Shown: in pieces, positions 7,575 through 16,619 of the stretch | How the letters are laid out: the number at the start of each line of letters is the position of its first letter | How positions within the stretch are numbered: position 1 is the stretch's first letter | Origin: JABFRG01 sp046351415 | Lineage (GTDB): Bacteria; Myxococcota_A; Polyangia; Polyangiales; Polyangiaceae | Direction of reading: 5' to 3' | Length of the DNA stretch: 64,000 nucleotides | NCBI GenBank assembly: GCA_046351415.1 | Contig: JAXLYO010000018.1 | Coordinates: 1 to 64,000 of the forward strand | Notes under the pieces: model-generated | Told to the model about the DNA's origin: nothing | Databases searched by the model: none | Seen by the model: the letters and a program-made list of their open reading frames with translations, nothing else | Program-made: the position numbers and the translations under genes

Positions 7575-9291
7575 GTTCTCCGAAGTGCGATCTGCGTGGG
7601 GTGGCCTCGCCCGACTCGTGGGCAGCGCGCTTTGTCTTCTCGGATGCAGCGCCGAACTCGCTCCCCCGATTCCCGCCGCGCACCCAGACGACGAGACGCC
7701 GCGCCCTGGGGGAACCTTGCATGCCGCAGTGCTCGCCGACATCCGCTCCCTCGACCCGCCGAGCATCAGCGATGGCATTGCACCGGCGATGGTCGAACTT
7801 CTGTACTCGGGGCTCGTCGGCTACGACAAGGAAGGTGTCGTCGCACCGGACCTCGCATCACGATATTCGATCGACGATGGCGGGCTCACGTATCGCTTTT
7901 ACCTGAGGGAAGGTCTGCGCTTTCACGACGGAAGCGAAGTGACGGCGAAAGACATCGAGCGCTCGATGCGTCGCGCGCTCCATCCGAAGTCGCCGAATGC
8001 GATGCGCAGTTTCTACGAAGGCATCGTCGGCTTCGAGGCGTTCACGAGCGGAAAATCAGAGCGTTTCGATGGCCTCACCACCGAGGGCAAGTACGTCTTC
8101 GCCGTACGTCTGAAGGCTCCTGACGCGACCTTCCTCCCCCTCATGGCACTCCAGTCCATTCGACCCGTATGTCCGAGCGCGGGTGAGCTCTATAGCCAAG
8201 ACTGGAAGCCATGCGGCGCAGGCCCCTTCAAACTCGATCGCTGGGATCATGGGCAGATGGTGCGCCTCGTACGGCACGACGGATTCAAGCCTGCACCGTC
8301 GCTCGATGCCGTCGAGTTCCAGCTGAACGTCACGCTCCTCTCTCAGCGCTTGAAGTTCGAGCGGGGTGAACTCGACGTGCTGCGCGATTTTGCTCAGCCC
8401 GATCTCATTCGTTTCCAACTGGACCCTCGGTGGAAGCCCTATGGCGTCTACGACGCGCCGAAACAAATGGGCGGCGAAGGGATGAACGTCGAAATGGCCC
8501 CTTTCGACAACATCGAGCTTCGCCGGGCGGTCGCTGCAGCCATCGACCGTGATCAATACAGGTTGGTCAAGCCTGGCATCGTCGTCCCACTCACGCAGCC
8601 TATTCCTCCTGGCGTGAAAGGTCACGACGATAGCCTTCGCTGTCAGAAGTTCGACTTGGACGCGGCGCTCGAACACATGCGCCGCGCGGGCTATCCTTAC
8701 GACCCAAAGACAGGAAAAGGAGGCTACCCGAAGCCGATTCCCTACCTTGGCTATCGCCAGAGCCTCGTCGAATTCACTTCGCAGCTCTTGCAACAGCAGC
8801 TCGCCCGCATCGGCATCCGCCTCGAGCTTCGCCTCGTGAGCTACAGCGCGTGGCTTGCCATTTCGCACCGGCCCAAAGAAGTCCAAATGTCTTACCAGGG
8901 CTGGAATGCCGACTACTCGGATGCGAGCGATTTCACCGAACCTCTGTTTCACTCGAACGCGATCAACGCGGAGGATTCGAACAACTCCTCGTTCTATCGC
9001 AACCCGAAGCTCGACGCGCTGCTCGACGAAGGACGTCGCGAGCTCGTTCCGGCAAAGCGAAAGACGCTCTACGACCAGGCATCCGAGCTCATTTGCGACG
9101 AAGCGCCATGGGCTTTCACGTACGCCGTCCGCTTCTTCAATCTGCGTCAGCCTTACGTGCGCGGCTACGAGCCTCATCCCTTCTGGGCATTCAAGGTCGG
9201 GAGCGCCTGGCTCGATCGCGGCAGCGTCGAGCACGGCAAGCGAGCGCTGCTCTCGCCTGCACGCACGCTGCCACGAGAGGGCGTTCGATGA
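7546..9291 (+). CDS. ABC transporter substrate-binding lipoprotein (SBP_bac_5, OppA/DppA type)
   Basis: 581 residues. The N-terminus has a membrane stretch ending in the lipobox LLGC near residue 34, so it is probably anchored outside the inner membrane. The family start RPGGTLHAAV and the LREGLRFHDGSEVTAKD block identify an extracellular solute-binding protein family 5 member (peptides or similar ligands). It lies between the two permease genes, overlapping the first by 29 bases and the second by an ATGA overlap. The ligand cannot be predicted. ATG 7546 or 7555 could be the start. Confidence 0.9.
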   Translation: MRKMVGDSARFSEVRSAWGGLARLVGSALCLLGCSAELAPPIPAAHPDDETPRPGGTLHAAVLADIRSLDPPSISDGIAPAMVELLYSGLVGYDKEGVVAPDLASRYSIDDGGLTYRFYLREGLRFHDGSEVTAKDIERSMRRALHPKSPNAMRSFYEGIVGFEAFTSGKSERFDGLTTEGKYVFAVRLKAPDATFLPLMALQSIRPVCPSAGELYSQDWKPCGAGPFKLDRWDHGQMVRLVRHDGFKPAPSLDAVEFQLNVTLLSQRLKFERGELDVLRDFAQPDLIRFQLDPRWKPYGVYDAPKQMGGEGMNVEMAPFDNIELRRAVAAAIDRDQYRLVKPGIVVPLTQPIPPGVKGHDDSLRCQKFDLDAALEHMRRAGYPYDPKTGKGGYPKPIPYLGYRQSLVEFTSQLLQQQLARIGIRLELRLVSYSAWLAISHRPKEVQMSYQGWNADYSDASDFTEPLFHSNAINAEDSNNSSFYRNPKLDALLDEGRRELVPAKRKTLYDQASELICDEAPWAFTYAVRFFNLRQPYVRGYEPHPFWAFKVGSAWLDRGSVEHGKRALLSPARTLPREGVR

Positions 9292-10292
9292 AGACGCTTT
9301 TCGCGAAACGCATCGCGCGCGTGTTCTTCTCCGTGTGGGCCGTGCTCACGCTTTCGTTCTTCGTGAGCAACGTGCTGCCATCCGACCCTGCTCGCATTGC
9401 CGCGGGCCCGCAGGCTCGCCCCGCGGACGTCGCTCGCATTCGTCAGGAGATGGGCGCAGACAGGCCGGTCACGGAGCGCTATGCGCTCTTCTGGCGCAGG
9501 CTCGTGCACGTCCCCAGGGCAGACACGCCGGCTTCGTCGCATCGCGATTGCCGCACCCTTGGTCCACTCCACTTCGACCTCGGGCGCAGCTACCAACAGC
9601 GGCGCCCCGTCGCAACCATCCTCGAGGAAAGGCTGCCGCGTTCTCTGATGCTGGCGAGTGCTGCGCTCGTGTTCCAGCTCGGGCTCGGCGTCTTTCTCGG
9701 GTCCATCTCGGCGAGCGCGAGTCGCGCGCGAAAGTGGCTCACGAGTCTGCTCGGCAAAGGGAGCTTGCTGACCGTCAGCCTGCCGACGTTCCTCACGGGC
9801 ATCTTGCTCCAGTACGTCTTCGCCCACAGGCTCGGATGGCTCCCCCTCGACGGCTACGGGCAGACGCCTTGGGAGCACGCGAAGTCTCTCGTACTGCCTG
9901 CACTCACCCTCGGCATCCACGGTACCGCGTATTACCTTCGCATCACGCAAGACGAGGTCACGACGCAGCTCCGGTCCGACTACATTCGCACGGCGCGCGC
10001 CAAAGGGGCCGGAGCCCTGCGCGTACTTTTGCGACACGGATTGCGCAATGCAGTACTCCCGATCGCAACCATCGCGGCACTCGACCTCGGTATGCTCGTC
10101 GGGAGCGCCGTCGTGACCGAGACGGTGTTTCGCTTTCCCGGTATCGGGTCGCTCAGCGTCCTTGCCCTGGTCGATCGAGACGGCCCCGTGCTCATGGCGA
10201 CGGTGCTCGTGAGCGCCCTTCTCATCGTGTTCGGCAATGCCCTTGCCGATGCACTCTATGGGACGCTCGACCCGCGCGTGCGTTCTCGCTGA
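9288..10292 (+). CDS. Oligopeptide/dipeptide ABC transporter permease (DppB/OppB type)
   Basis: 334 residues from the ATG at 9288, which overlaps the TGA of the binding-protein gene. The N-terminal start (RIARVFFSVWAVLTLSFF) and the FVSNVLPSDPAR block are typical of DppB, as is the EAA loop YIRTARAKGAGALRVLLRHG and the end LVDRDGPVLMATVL. It completes the permease pair. The order hydrolase-DppC-binding protein-DppB without ATPases is unusual, so the two ATPase subunits must be encoded elsewhere or be shared with another system. Confidence 0.9.
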   Translation: MKTLFAKRIARVFFSVWAVLTLSFFVSNVLPSDPARIAAGPQARPADVARIRQEMGADRPVTERYALFWRRLVHVPRADTPASSHRDCRTLGPLHFDLGRSYQQRRPVATILEERLPRSLMLASAALVFQLGLGVFLGSISASASRARKWLTSLLGKGSLLTVSLPTFLTGILLQYVFAHRLGWLPLDGYGQTPWEHAKSLVLPALTLGIHGTAYYLRITQDEVTTQLRSDYIRTARAKGAGALRVLLRHGLRNAVLPIATIAALDLGMLVGSAVVTETVFRFPGIGSLSVLALVDRDGPVLMATVLVSALLIVFGNALADALYGTLDPRVRSR

Positions 10293-10300
10293 ACGCGCCG

Positions 10301-12778
10301 CTACTCGCCCGCGAGGGCGCGACACTCGGACACGCGCGGCCCTTCGGCTTGCGCTGCGCAACTCTTGTAGGCTGCACGGGCTTGTCCGGAGCGCCCCGAG
10401 GCCTCGAACGCGGCGCCCAGCGTGAGCCACGCTTCGGGGTTCTTCGGATTGGCGCGCACGGCCTTCTGCGCGAGGTCGACGGCCTTGAACGTGTTCTTGT
10501 GCTCGAGCGCTTGCTGAGCGCCTTCGATGTTGCCCGCACTCGAGGCGGCACCCGATGCGGGCGGCGCAGGTACTGGCGCTACGGGCCCTTCCGGCGCATG
10601 CGAAGGCACACCGACCCCGACGGGTAGCGGGCCGGGATGAACGGTGGCACGGGCGCTCGGCACGGGCGGAGCAAGCACGCCCGACGGCACCGGCGCTTGC
10701 GAGACTTCCGCGGAGGGCGTCGCGGTTGCACGAACCTGCGGTTCGGACGCAGCGGTCGTCGGCACAGTAGGCGTCGCAGTCGCAGTCGGCGCGGCCGTAG
10801 GCTTGATCGAGAGTTCGGCCCCGTTGTCATGGCTTCCGCGGACGTAACGGCGCGCCAGAAGCGCGAGCACCGCAACGACCAGTATGGTGAGCATGAGACG
10901 AATCGCAACAGAGCGACCGGAGCGGCGCTTCACGCCTGCGACTTCGCCATCGTCGTCGTCCCAGCTGCCACCTGTCTCGGAGCGCGCTTCCGCGGGGGCC
11001 TCGGCGTTCGCCACGATGATTGTGCCGATGTCGTCCGAATCGACGGGCTTCTTCGGCGACGGGACGGGTGCGAGTGACGTGCGGGAAGCCGAGGGTTCGC
11101 GCCTCGTCATGGGCAACGACGATGGGCCTTCCCCGGCGTCGACCAACGCCTGGGAACGTGCGGAGGCCCGCGCCACTTCAGGCTCGAGGATGACCGTTGC
11201 CGCAGGCCCCATTCCCCTTCGTGTTTCTTCGAAGTTAATCTCTTCCGAAGCCGTACGAACCTCGAACGGAGTGCTCGCGGGGGGTGCTTCCTCGGGAACC
11301 TCTGCGGCAGCTGCTGCTGGCTCTTTTGCGGGCTCGCTCGACTGCGCTGCATCGAGCGACGGAACCGGTGCAGCCAACGGTGCGGGGACAGGTTCTGGAG
11401 CCGCGACGACTTCTTCGGGCGGCGCGGGCTTTTCAGCGGGCTCCGGCGGCGCGGGCTCGTTCAACGCGGAAAGAACGGGAGGCGCCGCGGGGATGATCGG
11501 ACTCGAAGGGAACTCTTGGATCGTCTGACCGAGGTCCTTCGCCACGGGCGACTTCATCGGCGTCGGATGCGACGCCGGCGCGCTCTCGACTTCCTGGACC
11601 GACTCGGCCTCGGCACTGATGTCGACCGTGGAGCTCGATACGGGATGGGGGGCCGTCACGGCCCCGACGGGCAACGACGGGGGGACGGAGCTCGGCCTTC
11701 GCGGCGGTGGCTCGGGCGCGGGTTCGGGGGCGGGCTCTCTTGCCGCTGCGACCGGCGGAGGAGGCGTTTGTACCTTCGGCGGGGGTGGCGTCGCCACGCC
11801 CGGAGCGGGGGGCGTTGCCGTGGGGCGCGTGGGCGCGACGAGCAGCCCCTCGAAGTAGAGCTTCGAGATGGTGGCAAGCGTCGAGAGGTCGTCGAACGGT
11901 GATTCGTCGACGACGTCGTAAATGCGCCGACGACCGTCGAACAAGCGAAGAATGCCGTTCAACTCCTCGGGAACTTCGGGCAAGCGCTCCTGGAGCTGCA
12001 AGGGATCGAGAACGAAAACGGTCTCGAGCGGCGGGATTTGTTCGGAGAGTCGCGCCCACTCGTCGACGCGACGCAGTCCCTCCATCAAGATCGACTGCGT
12101 GGTCGTTCCAACGACATCTTCGCGCGTGATCGGACCAAACTCGACTTCGAATTCCGCACGCGGCCAGACGAGGGCACGGTAAACCGCCTCTTCACCGCGA
12201 AGGGAGCCGAGCTCCGCGTCGATGATTTTGCCCTCGCGGACGAAAATCTGCGTCGTGAGATTCCCTTGGGTGAGTCGCAGCGTGCCGCTCTTTCGGGCCA
12301 TCTCGAACGTCTGCAGGAGGTCGACGAGACTCATGTCGTCCGACGAACCGGAAAACTTGTTGGAACCACTCATCGTGGTTCGAGCCTGCGTGAGCTGCTC
12401 TTGCGCTCGACGAGCCAAGAGAACATGCACGCGAGCGAGCAGCTCTCGAACGAAGATCGGTTTCGTCAGATAGTCTTCGACGCCGAGCTCGAGGCCGCGG
12501 ATCTTGTCTTCGACGGATTTCTGGGCCGTGAGGAAGACGACGGGAATGCGCGCCCAGCTCGCGTTCTCCTTCATCTTCCGCACGAGGCCATAGCCATCGA
12601 GACGCGGAAGGCGGGTGTCGGTGATGACGAGGTCGGGTTCTGACTGCTCGAGCTTTGCGATCGCGTCGAGCCCGTCGCGTGCGCTCGTAATCGTGTAGCC
12701 AGCCTGTTTGAGGCTGACCTCGAGCACGCGCATGTTGCGTACGTCGGAATCTACGAGGAGCAGGCTGCGCTTGGGCAA
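10301..12778 (-). CDS. Receiver-DUF4388 protein with transmembrane segment and C-terminal TPR
   Basis: 825 residues. A response-regulator receiver covers 1-120 with acceptor D54, T84 and K106 visible. A DUF4388 (PATAN-like) domain follows at about 140-240 (LVDLLQTFEMARKSGTLRL). A long Pro/Ala-rich disordered stretch leads to one transmembrane segment at about 627-648 and a C-terminal tetratricopeptide pair at about 755-815. DUF4388 proteins are common in myxobacteria and work in two-component signalling and motility-type pathways. Placing a receiver and TPR on opposite sides of a membrane helix is odd. The stop lies 9 bases from the converging permease gene. It is not next to a histidine kinase gene. 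Confidence 0.88.
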   Translation of the reverse strand: MPKRSLLLVDSDVRNMRVLEVSLKQAGYTITSARDGLDAIAKLEQSEPDLVITDTRLPRLDGYGLVRKMKENASWARIPVVFLTAQKSVEDKIRGLELGVEDYLTKPIFVRELLARVHVLLARRAQEQLTQARTTMSGSNKFSGSSDDMSLVDLLQTFEMARKSGTLRLTQGNLTTQIFVREGKIIDAELGSLRGEEAVYRALVWPRAEFEVEFGPITREDVVGTTTQSILMEGLRRVDEWARLSEQIPPLETVFVLDPLQLQERLPEVPEELNGILRLFDGRRRIYDVVDESPFDDLSTLATISKLYFEGLLVAPTRPTATPPAPGVATPPPPKVQTPPPPVAAAREPAPEPAPEPPPRRPSSVPPSLPVGAVTAPHPVSSSTVDISAEAESVQEVESAPASHPTPMKSPVAKDLGQTIQEFPSSPIIPAAPPVLSALNEPAPPEPAEKPAPPEEVVAAPEPVPAPLAAPVPSLDAAQSSEPAKEPAAAAAEVPEEAPPASTPFEVRTASEEINFEETRRGMGPAATVILEPEVARASARSQALVDAGEGPSSLPMTRREPSASRTSLAPVPSPKKPVDSDDIGTIIVANAEAPAEARSETGGSWDDDDGEVAGVKRRSGRSVAIRLMLTILVVAVLALLARRYVRGSHDNGAELSIKPTAAPTATATPTVPTTAASEPQVRATATPSAEVSQAPVPSGVLAPPVPSARATVHPGPLPVGVGVPSHAPEGPVAPVPAPPASGAASSAGNIEGAQQALEHKNTFKAVDLAQKAVRANPKNPEAWLTLGAAFEASGRSGQARAAYKSCAAQAEGPRVSECRALAGE

Positions 12779-12853
12779 GGCCTAGAGAGGATCGTGAAAA
12801 AAGGGCTTCCCGTCAACGTCCGCCGCACCCTTGGCGGTGGATTGTGGCGCAGT

Positions 12854-13147
12854 TCAGTCGGGCACCGATGCGTCCGCCGCGGATGCGTCGGCTCCGGATG
12901 ACTCGCTCACGCAGAAACGCTCCAAGCAAAGATACCCCCTCGGGCACTCTTCGTCGTCCTCGCATTCGAGCGCACACACACCCGCGTGACACTCGAGCCG
13001 CCGTTCGCAGTCGGTGTCTCGCGTGCAGGGTGCATTGATTCCCTTCGAGGAGACGGGCGAGTGATGGCAGCTTGCCGTTCCCCACGTCAGGAGGATTCCG
13101 AGCAACGCGAAGGATGCCAGGGAGGCTCTTGACGAGGGGAACCGCAT
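12854..13147 (-). CDS. Small Cys-rich lipoprotein
   Basis: 97 residues with a signal segment ending GTASC at residue 27, followed by eight regularly spaced Cys (CTRDTDC, ECHAGVC, CEDDEEC, CLERFC) and an acidic tail. The spacing resembles the small disulfide-rich Dickkopf/EGF-like segments often seen before Asp-rich regions in myxobacterial envelope proteins. Function unknown. It lies between the receiver protein and the SPFH gene, all on the minus strand. Confidence 0.75.
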   Translation of the reverse strand: MRFPSSRASLASFALLGILLTWGTASCHHSPVSSKGINAPCTRDTDCERRLECHAGVCALECEDDEECPRGYLCLERFCVSESSGADASAADASVPD

Positions 13148-13171
13148 GAGGGCGAAGCCTACGCAGCTGTC

Positions 13172-14392
13172 TTAAGGTGCGGGAGGCGTCGGCGCATTCG
13201 CCGGCGTGCCGCAATTGGGACAGAATTTCGGACCGCCCATGAGTTCGGTACCGCAGCCCGTGCAGTGCTTCTTCGGGGCAGCAGCAACGGCGCCGCAGTT
13301 CGAGCAGAACTTGCCGCCGGCGGGCTGAACGAATTGGCAACCCGCGCAGGTCGTCTTCAAGCCACCCGCCGAAAAGTCCGGCTGACGTGCCTGGGGAACG
13401 GCGGCGGCCTGCGGAGGGGGCTGTTGCATTCCTTGCGCCATGCCCTGCGCCATGTTCATGCCGATGGCCATCTGCATGCCCGCGCCTGCCATGCCTCCGT
13501 CACCGACGCCGTGGGCTGCCATGCCCTGCCCTGCGCCCATCATGGCCTGACCGGCGGCATAGTTCTGGTAGTTGCCCGCGAGCTCTTTGACGTAGCGCGA
13601 GTCTTGACCGAACTTTTGGTCGAGCTCGAACTGCTTGGCCGCCGCTGCAGCTTGCGCGACCTTCACGCCGCGATTCGCCTTGGCGATTTCGGCGTTCGCT
13701 GCAACGAGACGACCGCGGTCCTCTTCGTTGAAGTTGAGTTCGAAGCGGCCCATCTGCAGGATGCGGATGCCAATGTCGTTCAGGTCGGGCGCCTTCGCTA
13801 CGAACGCCGCCGCGAGCTTCTGGGTGAGCGACACGCACTGGAGGACGCTCTTGTTCTCGATCTCACAGAGCTCGCCCAAGGTCGTCTTCACGCCTTGGAG
13901 GAAGAGCCCCTTGATCCAGCCGAGAACATAGTCGTTGTCGCCCGTCGACCCCTGCCCCGCGTAGCCGATGATGAAGCGTACGGGCTCCGTCACCACGAGC
14001 GAGAACTCGCCAAAAATGCGCGGGCACACTTGCTCGCCCGTCAGCGGGTCGATGAGGTCACCGATGGGCCCGCCGAAGGGGACGCCACGCACCGGAGCCG
14101 TCTTGACGAAGAAGATCTCGCTGATGAAGACGTTGCCGCCCGTGAAACTCGTCACGATGCTGTTCAAGAACGGGATGTTCTGCGTGTGGAGCGTGTGACG
14201 CCCTGGCGGAAGAACGCCGACGACACGGCCGTCTTTGAAGAACACCGCGCACTCGTCGCTGTCGACGGTGAGCTGCGTGTACATCGGCACGTTTTGGTTG
14301 GGGTGCTTGTAGACGATGAGATGCTTCAGCTGATCGGGCCGTGCGATCATCATCTCCTGCACGCCGTTCCTCACGAAATCCATTACGCCCAT
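13172..14392 (-). CDS. SPFH-domain protein with C-terminal zinc ribbons
   Basis: 406 residues from the ATG at 14392, chosen because GGAGGT lies seven bases upstream. The first 300 residues fit an SPFH/YdjI-type (virion-core-like) domain. A Gly/Met/Ala/Gln-rich linker follows (about 300-345), then two zinc ribbons with CxxC pairs (CAGCQ, CSNCG and CTGCG, CPNCG). Such proteins often form membrane-associated oligomers and are linked with stress and toxin-like or virion-like neighbours. It is divergent from the helical-repeat gene at 14536, sharing an intergenic region of about 140 bases. Confidence 0.85.
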   Translation of the reverse strand: MGVMDFVRNGVQEMMIARPDQLKHLIVYKHPNQNVPMYTQLTVDSDECAVFFKDGRVVGVLPPGRHTLHTQNIPFLNSIVTSFTGGNVFISEIFFVKTAPVRGVPFGGPIGDLIDPLTGEQVCPRIFGEFSLVVTEPVRFIIGYAGQGSTGDNDYVLGWIKGLFLQGVKTTLGELCEIENKSVLQCVSLTQKLAAAFVAKAPDLNDIGIRILQMGRFELNFNEEDRGRLVAANAEIAKANRGVKVAQAAAAAKQFELDQKFGQDSRYVKELAGNYQNYAAGQAMMGAGQGMAAHGVGDGGMAGAGMQMAIGMNMAQGMAQGMQQPPPQAAAVPQARQPDFSAGGLKTTCAGCQFVQPAGGKFCSNCGAVAAAPKKHCTGCGTELMGGPKFCPNCGTPANAPTPPAP

Positions 14393-14535
14393 TCTGCTGA
14401 CCTCCAAGCAATCCCAACGATTTGGAATTGGAACACTCAATCAACGTACGAACCCGGCAAACCATGCCGGCGTTCCCAAGAATCTACAGACGATATCAAC
14501 ATAAATCGGGTACGCTCAAGTGCTAGCGCCCGCAC

Positions 14536-15693
14536 ATGTCCTCTTCTTCTGAGCACATTACGACCCTCGCGAATCAACCGCCCATCGAAAGTACGCTCGC
14601 GGGAATTGCGAAAAAGCTCGTAGATCCGGCCGGTCCCGCACCCCTACGACAAATGGCGGCAAAGGGGCTCGCGCCCGGCTTGAAGCCGCCGGACGTCCTT
14701 GCCGTGCTCGTGGTTCTTTCCGGTGGCGAAGACGAGGCGCTCGCTCAGACCGCCCGCGTGACGCTCGGAGCTCTTCCAGAGCAGATGCTTTCCGGCATGC
14801 TCGGCAGCCCGCTCCACCCGGCTGCACTCCACGCGATCGCGCCTTTCTACGCGAAGAACATCCAGGTGGCGGAACGCATTCTCCAGCACGAGAATGTCGC
14901 CGTCGAAACCGTGGCGGAGATGGCTCACGCCTCCGACGAAGCCGTCTCGGAGCTCATCGCGACGAACGAGCAGCGCCTCTTGGCCGCACCTTCGATCATC
15001 GAGGCGCTCTATCGGAACAAGGCGACGCGCATGTCGACTGCCGACCGCATCGTGGAGCTCGCTGTCCGCAACAACATCGAGCTCGGTCTCGCAGCCTATC
15101 GTGAGCTCGCTCAAGTCCTACAAAACGAGCTCATTCCGGAGCCGACCGACGAACCCACGTACGACGACCTCCTGTTCAAAGAAGTGGAAGAGCTCGCCAT
15201 GGAGACGGACGGCGTCCTCGAAGACGTCACGGAAGTGGACAAAGTGACTGGGGTCGAGGTCGTCAAAGAGCAGTTCAAGAAGCAGGAAGCCAAGTTCCAA
15301 GACCTCAACACGAGCGGCAAGATCCGGAGGGCCACCGTCGGGAAGGCCGCTGACCGCATGATGGCCATGCGCGATACCAATCCTCTCGTCCGCGCGGCGG
15401 GGGCGAAGAGCGAAGCCCTGACGGTCGAAGAGGCCACCCTCGTCGCCGGCAACTTCAACATGTCCGAAGACGTCCTCCGCATCCTCGGCAACAATCGCGC
15501 GCTCACACAAAAGCACGTCATCGTCGTGAAGCTCGCCATGAACCCGCGGACCCCCCTGGCCGTTTCCGCGAAATTTATCCCTTTCCTGCGCGATGGCGAG
15601 CTCCGCACCCTTGCCAGCAGCAAGAACGTCAAGGGCGACCTCGCCAAGGCCGCCAAACAGCAACTCGACCGCAAGGGCAAAGGCAAAGCGTGA
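14536..15693 (+). CDS. Alpha-helical repeat protein, conserved hypothetical
   Basis: 385 residues, almost all predicted helix, with repeated blocks of the pattern A-A-L-H-A-I and I-E-A-L-Y-R-N-K resembling leucine-rich-variant/HEAT repeats. No signal peptide or membrane segment. The C-terminal block (MNPRTPLAVSAKFIPFLRDGE) is one I associate with unnamed proteins of delta-proteobacteria. A scaffold or protein-binding role is inferred. It is divergent from the SPFH gene and followed by a small zinc-ribbon gene on the same strand, 58 bases on. Confidence 0.8.
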   Translation: MSSSSEHITTLANQPPIESTLAGIAKKLVDPAGPAPLRQMAAKGLAPGLKPPDVLAVLVVLSGGEDEALAQTARVTLGALPEQMLSGMLGSPLHPAALHAIAPFYAKNIQVAERILQHENVAVETVAEMAHASDEAVSELIATNEQRLLAAPSIIEALYRNKATRMSTADRIVELAVRNNIELGLAAYRELAQVLQNELIPEPTDEPTYDDLLFKEVEELAMETDGVLEDVTEVDKVTGVEVVKEQFKKQEAKFQDLNTSGKIRRATVGKAADRMMAMRDTNPLVRAAGAKSEALTVEEATLVAGNFNMSEDVLRILGNNRALTQKHVIVVKLAMNPRTPLAVSAKFIPFLRDGELRTLASSKNVKGDLAKAAKQQLDRKGKGKA

Positions 15694-15751
15694 ATCCGGA
15701 TGTGGGTAAGTGATCCGCTTTCGGCTCGGGTCGTGGTAAGGAGGAACGGGA

Positions 15752-16006
15752 ATGTCGGAAAAGCACCTACCGCTGCAGACCCGCGAAGAGATCGAGCCGC
15801 TTTGGACCCTCTATCGCACTGGCGAGGCCGGACGTTGCCCACGCGACGGCGGAAACATCGCACTCGCCGTCGAAGGGTCGTCGCGGGCCTACCGCCTCGT
15901 ATGCACGCAATGCGGCATTTCGACGCCCTGGTTCGAGCCGACGAAGAACGGGGTCGTCGTGAAGGCGCCGTACGGCGAATCGCCGGAATACGACAACAAC
16001 GAGTAG
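15752..16006 (+). CDS. Small zinc-ribbon protein
   Basis: 84 residues with CPRDGG and CTQCG pairs (about 30 and 52), which would form one zinc ribbon. A strong ribosome site (AGGAGGAACGGGA) stands before the ATG. No membrane segment. It is probably co-transcribed with the helical-repeat gene. Function unknown. Confidence 0.75.
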   Translation: MSEKHLPLQTREEIEPLWTLYRTGEAGRCPRDGGNIALAVEGSSRAYRLVCTQCGISTPWFEPTKNGVVVKAPYGESPEYDNNE

Positions 16007-16012
16007 CGGCGG

Positions 16013-16504
16013 TCAGAGCATCGCGAAGATGGCGACGATGGCCGCGAGGCACATCGTAAAGCCCGAGAAGATCGTGAGCGCGACCTTCGCGGTCGCGTCA
16101 TAGCGACGGGACGACCACACCATGGCCACGCCGACGGGTGGTGCGACGAGCAGCGCGAGCCCCGTCGCCACCGGAACCCACGGAGACTCCGCACCGCGCG
16201 CAGGGTGAGCACGCTCTGCTTCGTGACGAACTTGCGGGAGCCCGCGCGAGGGTGTGCGACGCATGGCGGATGCAGCGGCCGCGCGGGGTGTGCGACGCAG
16301 AACGTCCCGCCATCGATGCTTCTCTGCATCGAACTCCAGCATCACGCAGCGGTTGAACTTGTCCCTCACGCGCGCACCGGCCGGCGGTGGGGAAACTGCG
16401 GTTCTGGTGACATCGAACCACGGAACACCTCCGCCAGGGCCGAGCCCTCCATGTCCTGCCAAGGTCGAAGTCGGCACCCGAGGACCCGAAGGAGCATCTG
16501 CCAT
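16013..16504 (-). CDS. Hypothetical protein with two C-terminal membrane segments
   Basis: 163 residues: a Pro/Gly/Arg-rich N-terminal region without clear folds, then two hydrophobic segments at about 107-128 and 138-160. The stop converges on the zinc-ribbon gene 6 bases away. No family recognised. Confidence 0.6.
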   Translation of the reverse strand: MADAPSGPRVPTSTLAGHGGLGPGGGVPWFDVTRTAVSPPPAGARVRDKFNRCVMLEFDAEKHRWRDVLRRTPRAAAASAMRRTPSRGLPQVRHEAERAHPARGAESPWVPVATGLALLVAPPVGVAMVWSSRRYDATAKVALTIFSGFTMCLAAIVAIFAML

Positions 16505-16619
16505 TCAGATAATCTAATTCGTTTTGGCGGGTCGTAAAGGGCACGACGCGAAAAAACAGTCGACGTCGCATACGCTGAGGTTTGACGCAGGCGGTCGACC
16601 GGCCCACATTTGTGAAGTC

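Noticed and set aside
8855..10627. 590-codon plus-strand frame overlapping the permease gene
   Set aside because: Shadow frame of the binding-protein and permease genes; Arg/Ser/His-rich and no domain.
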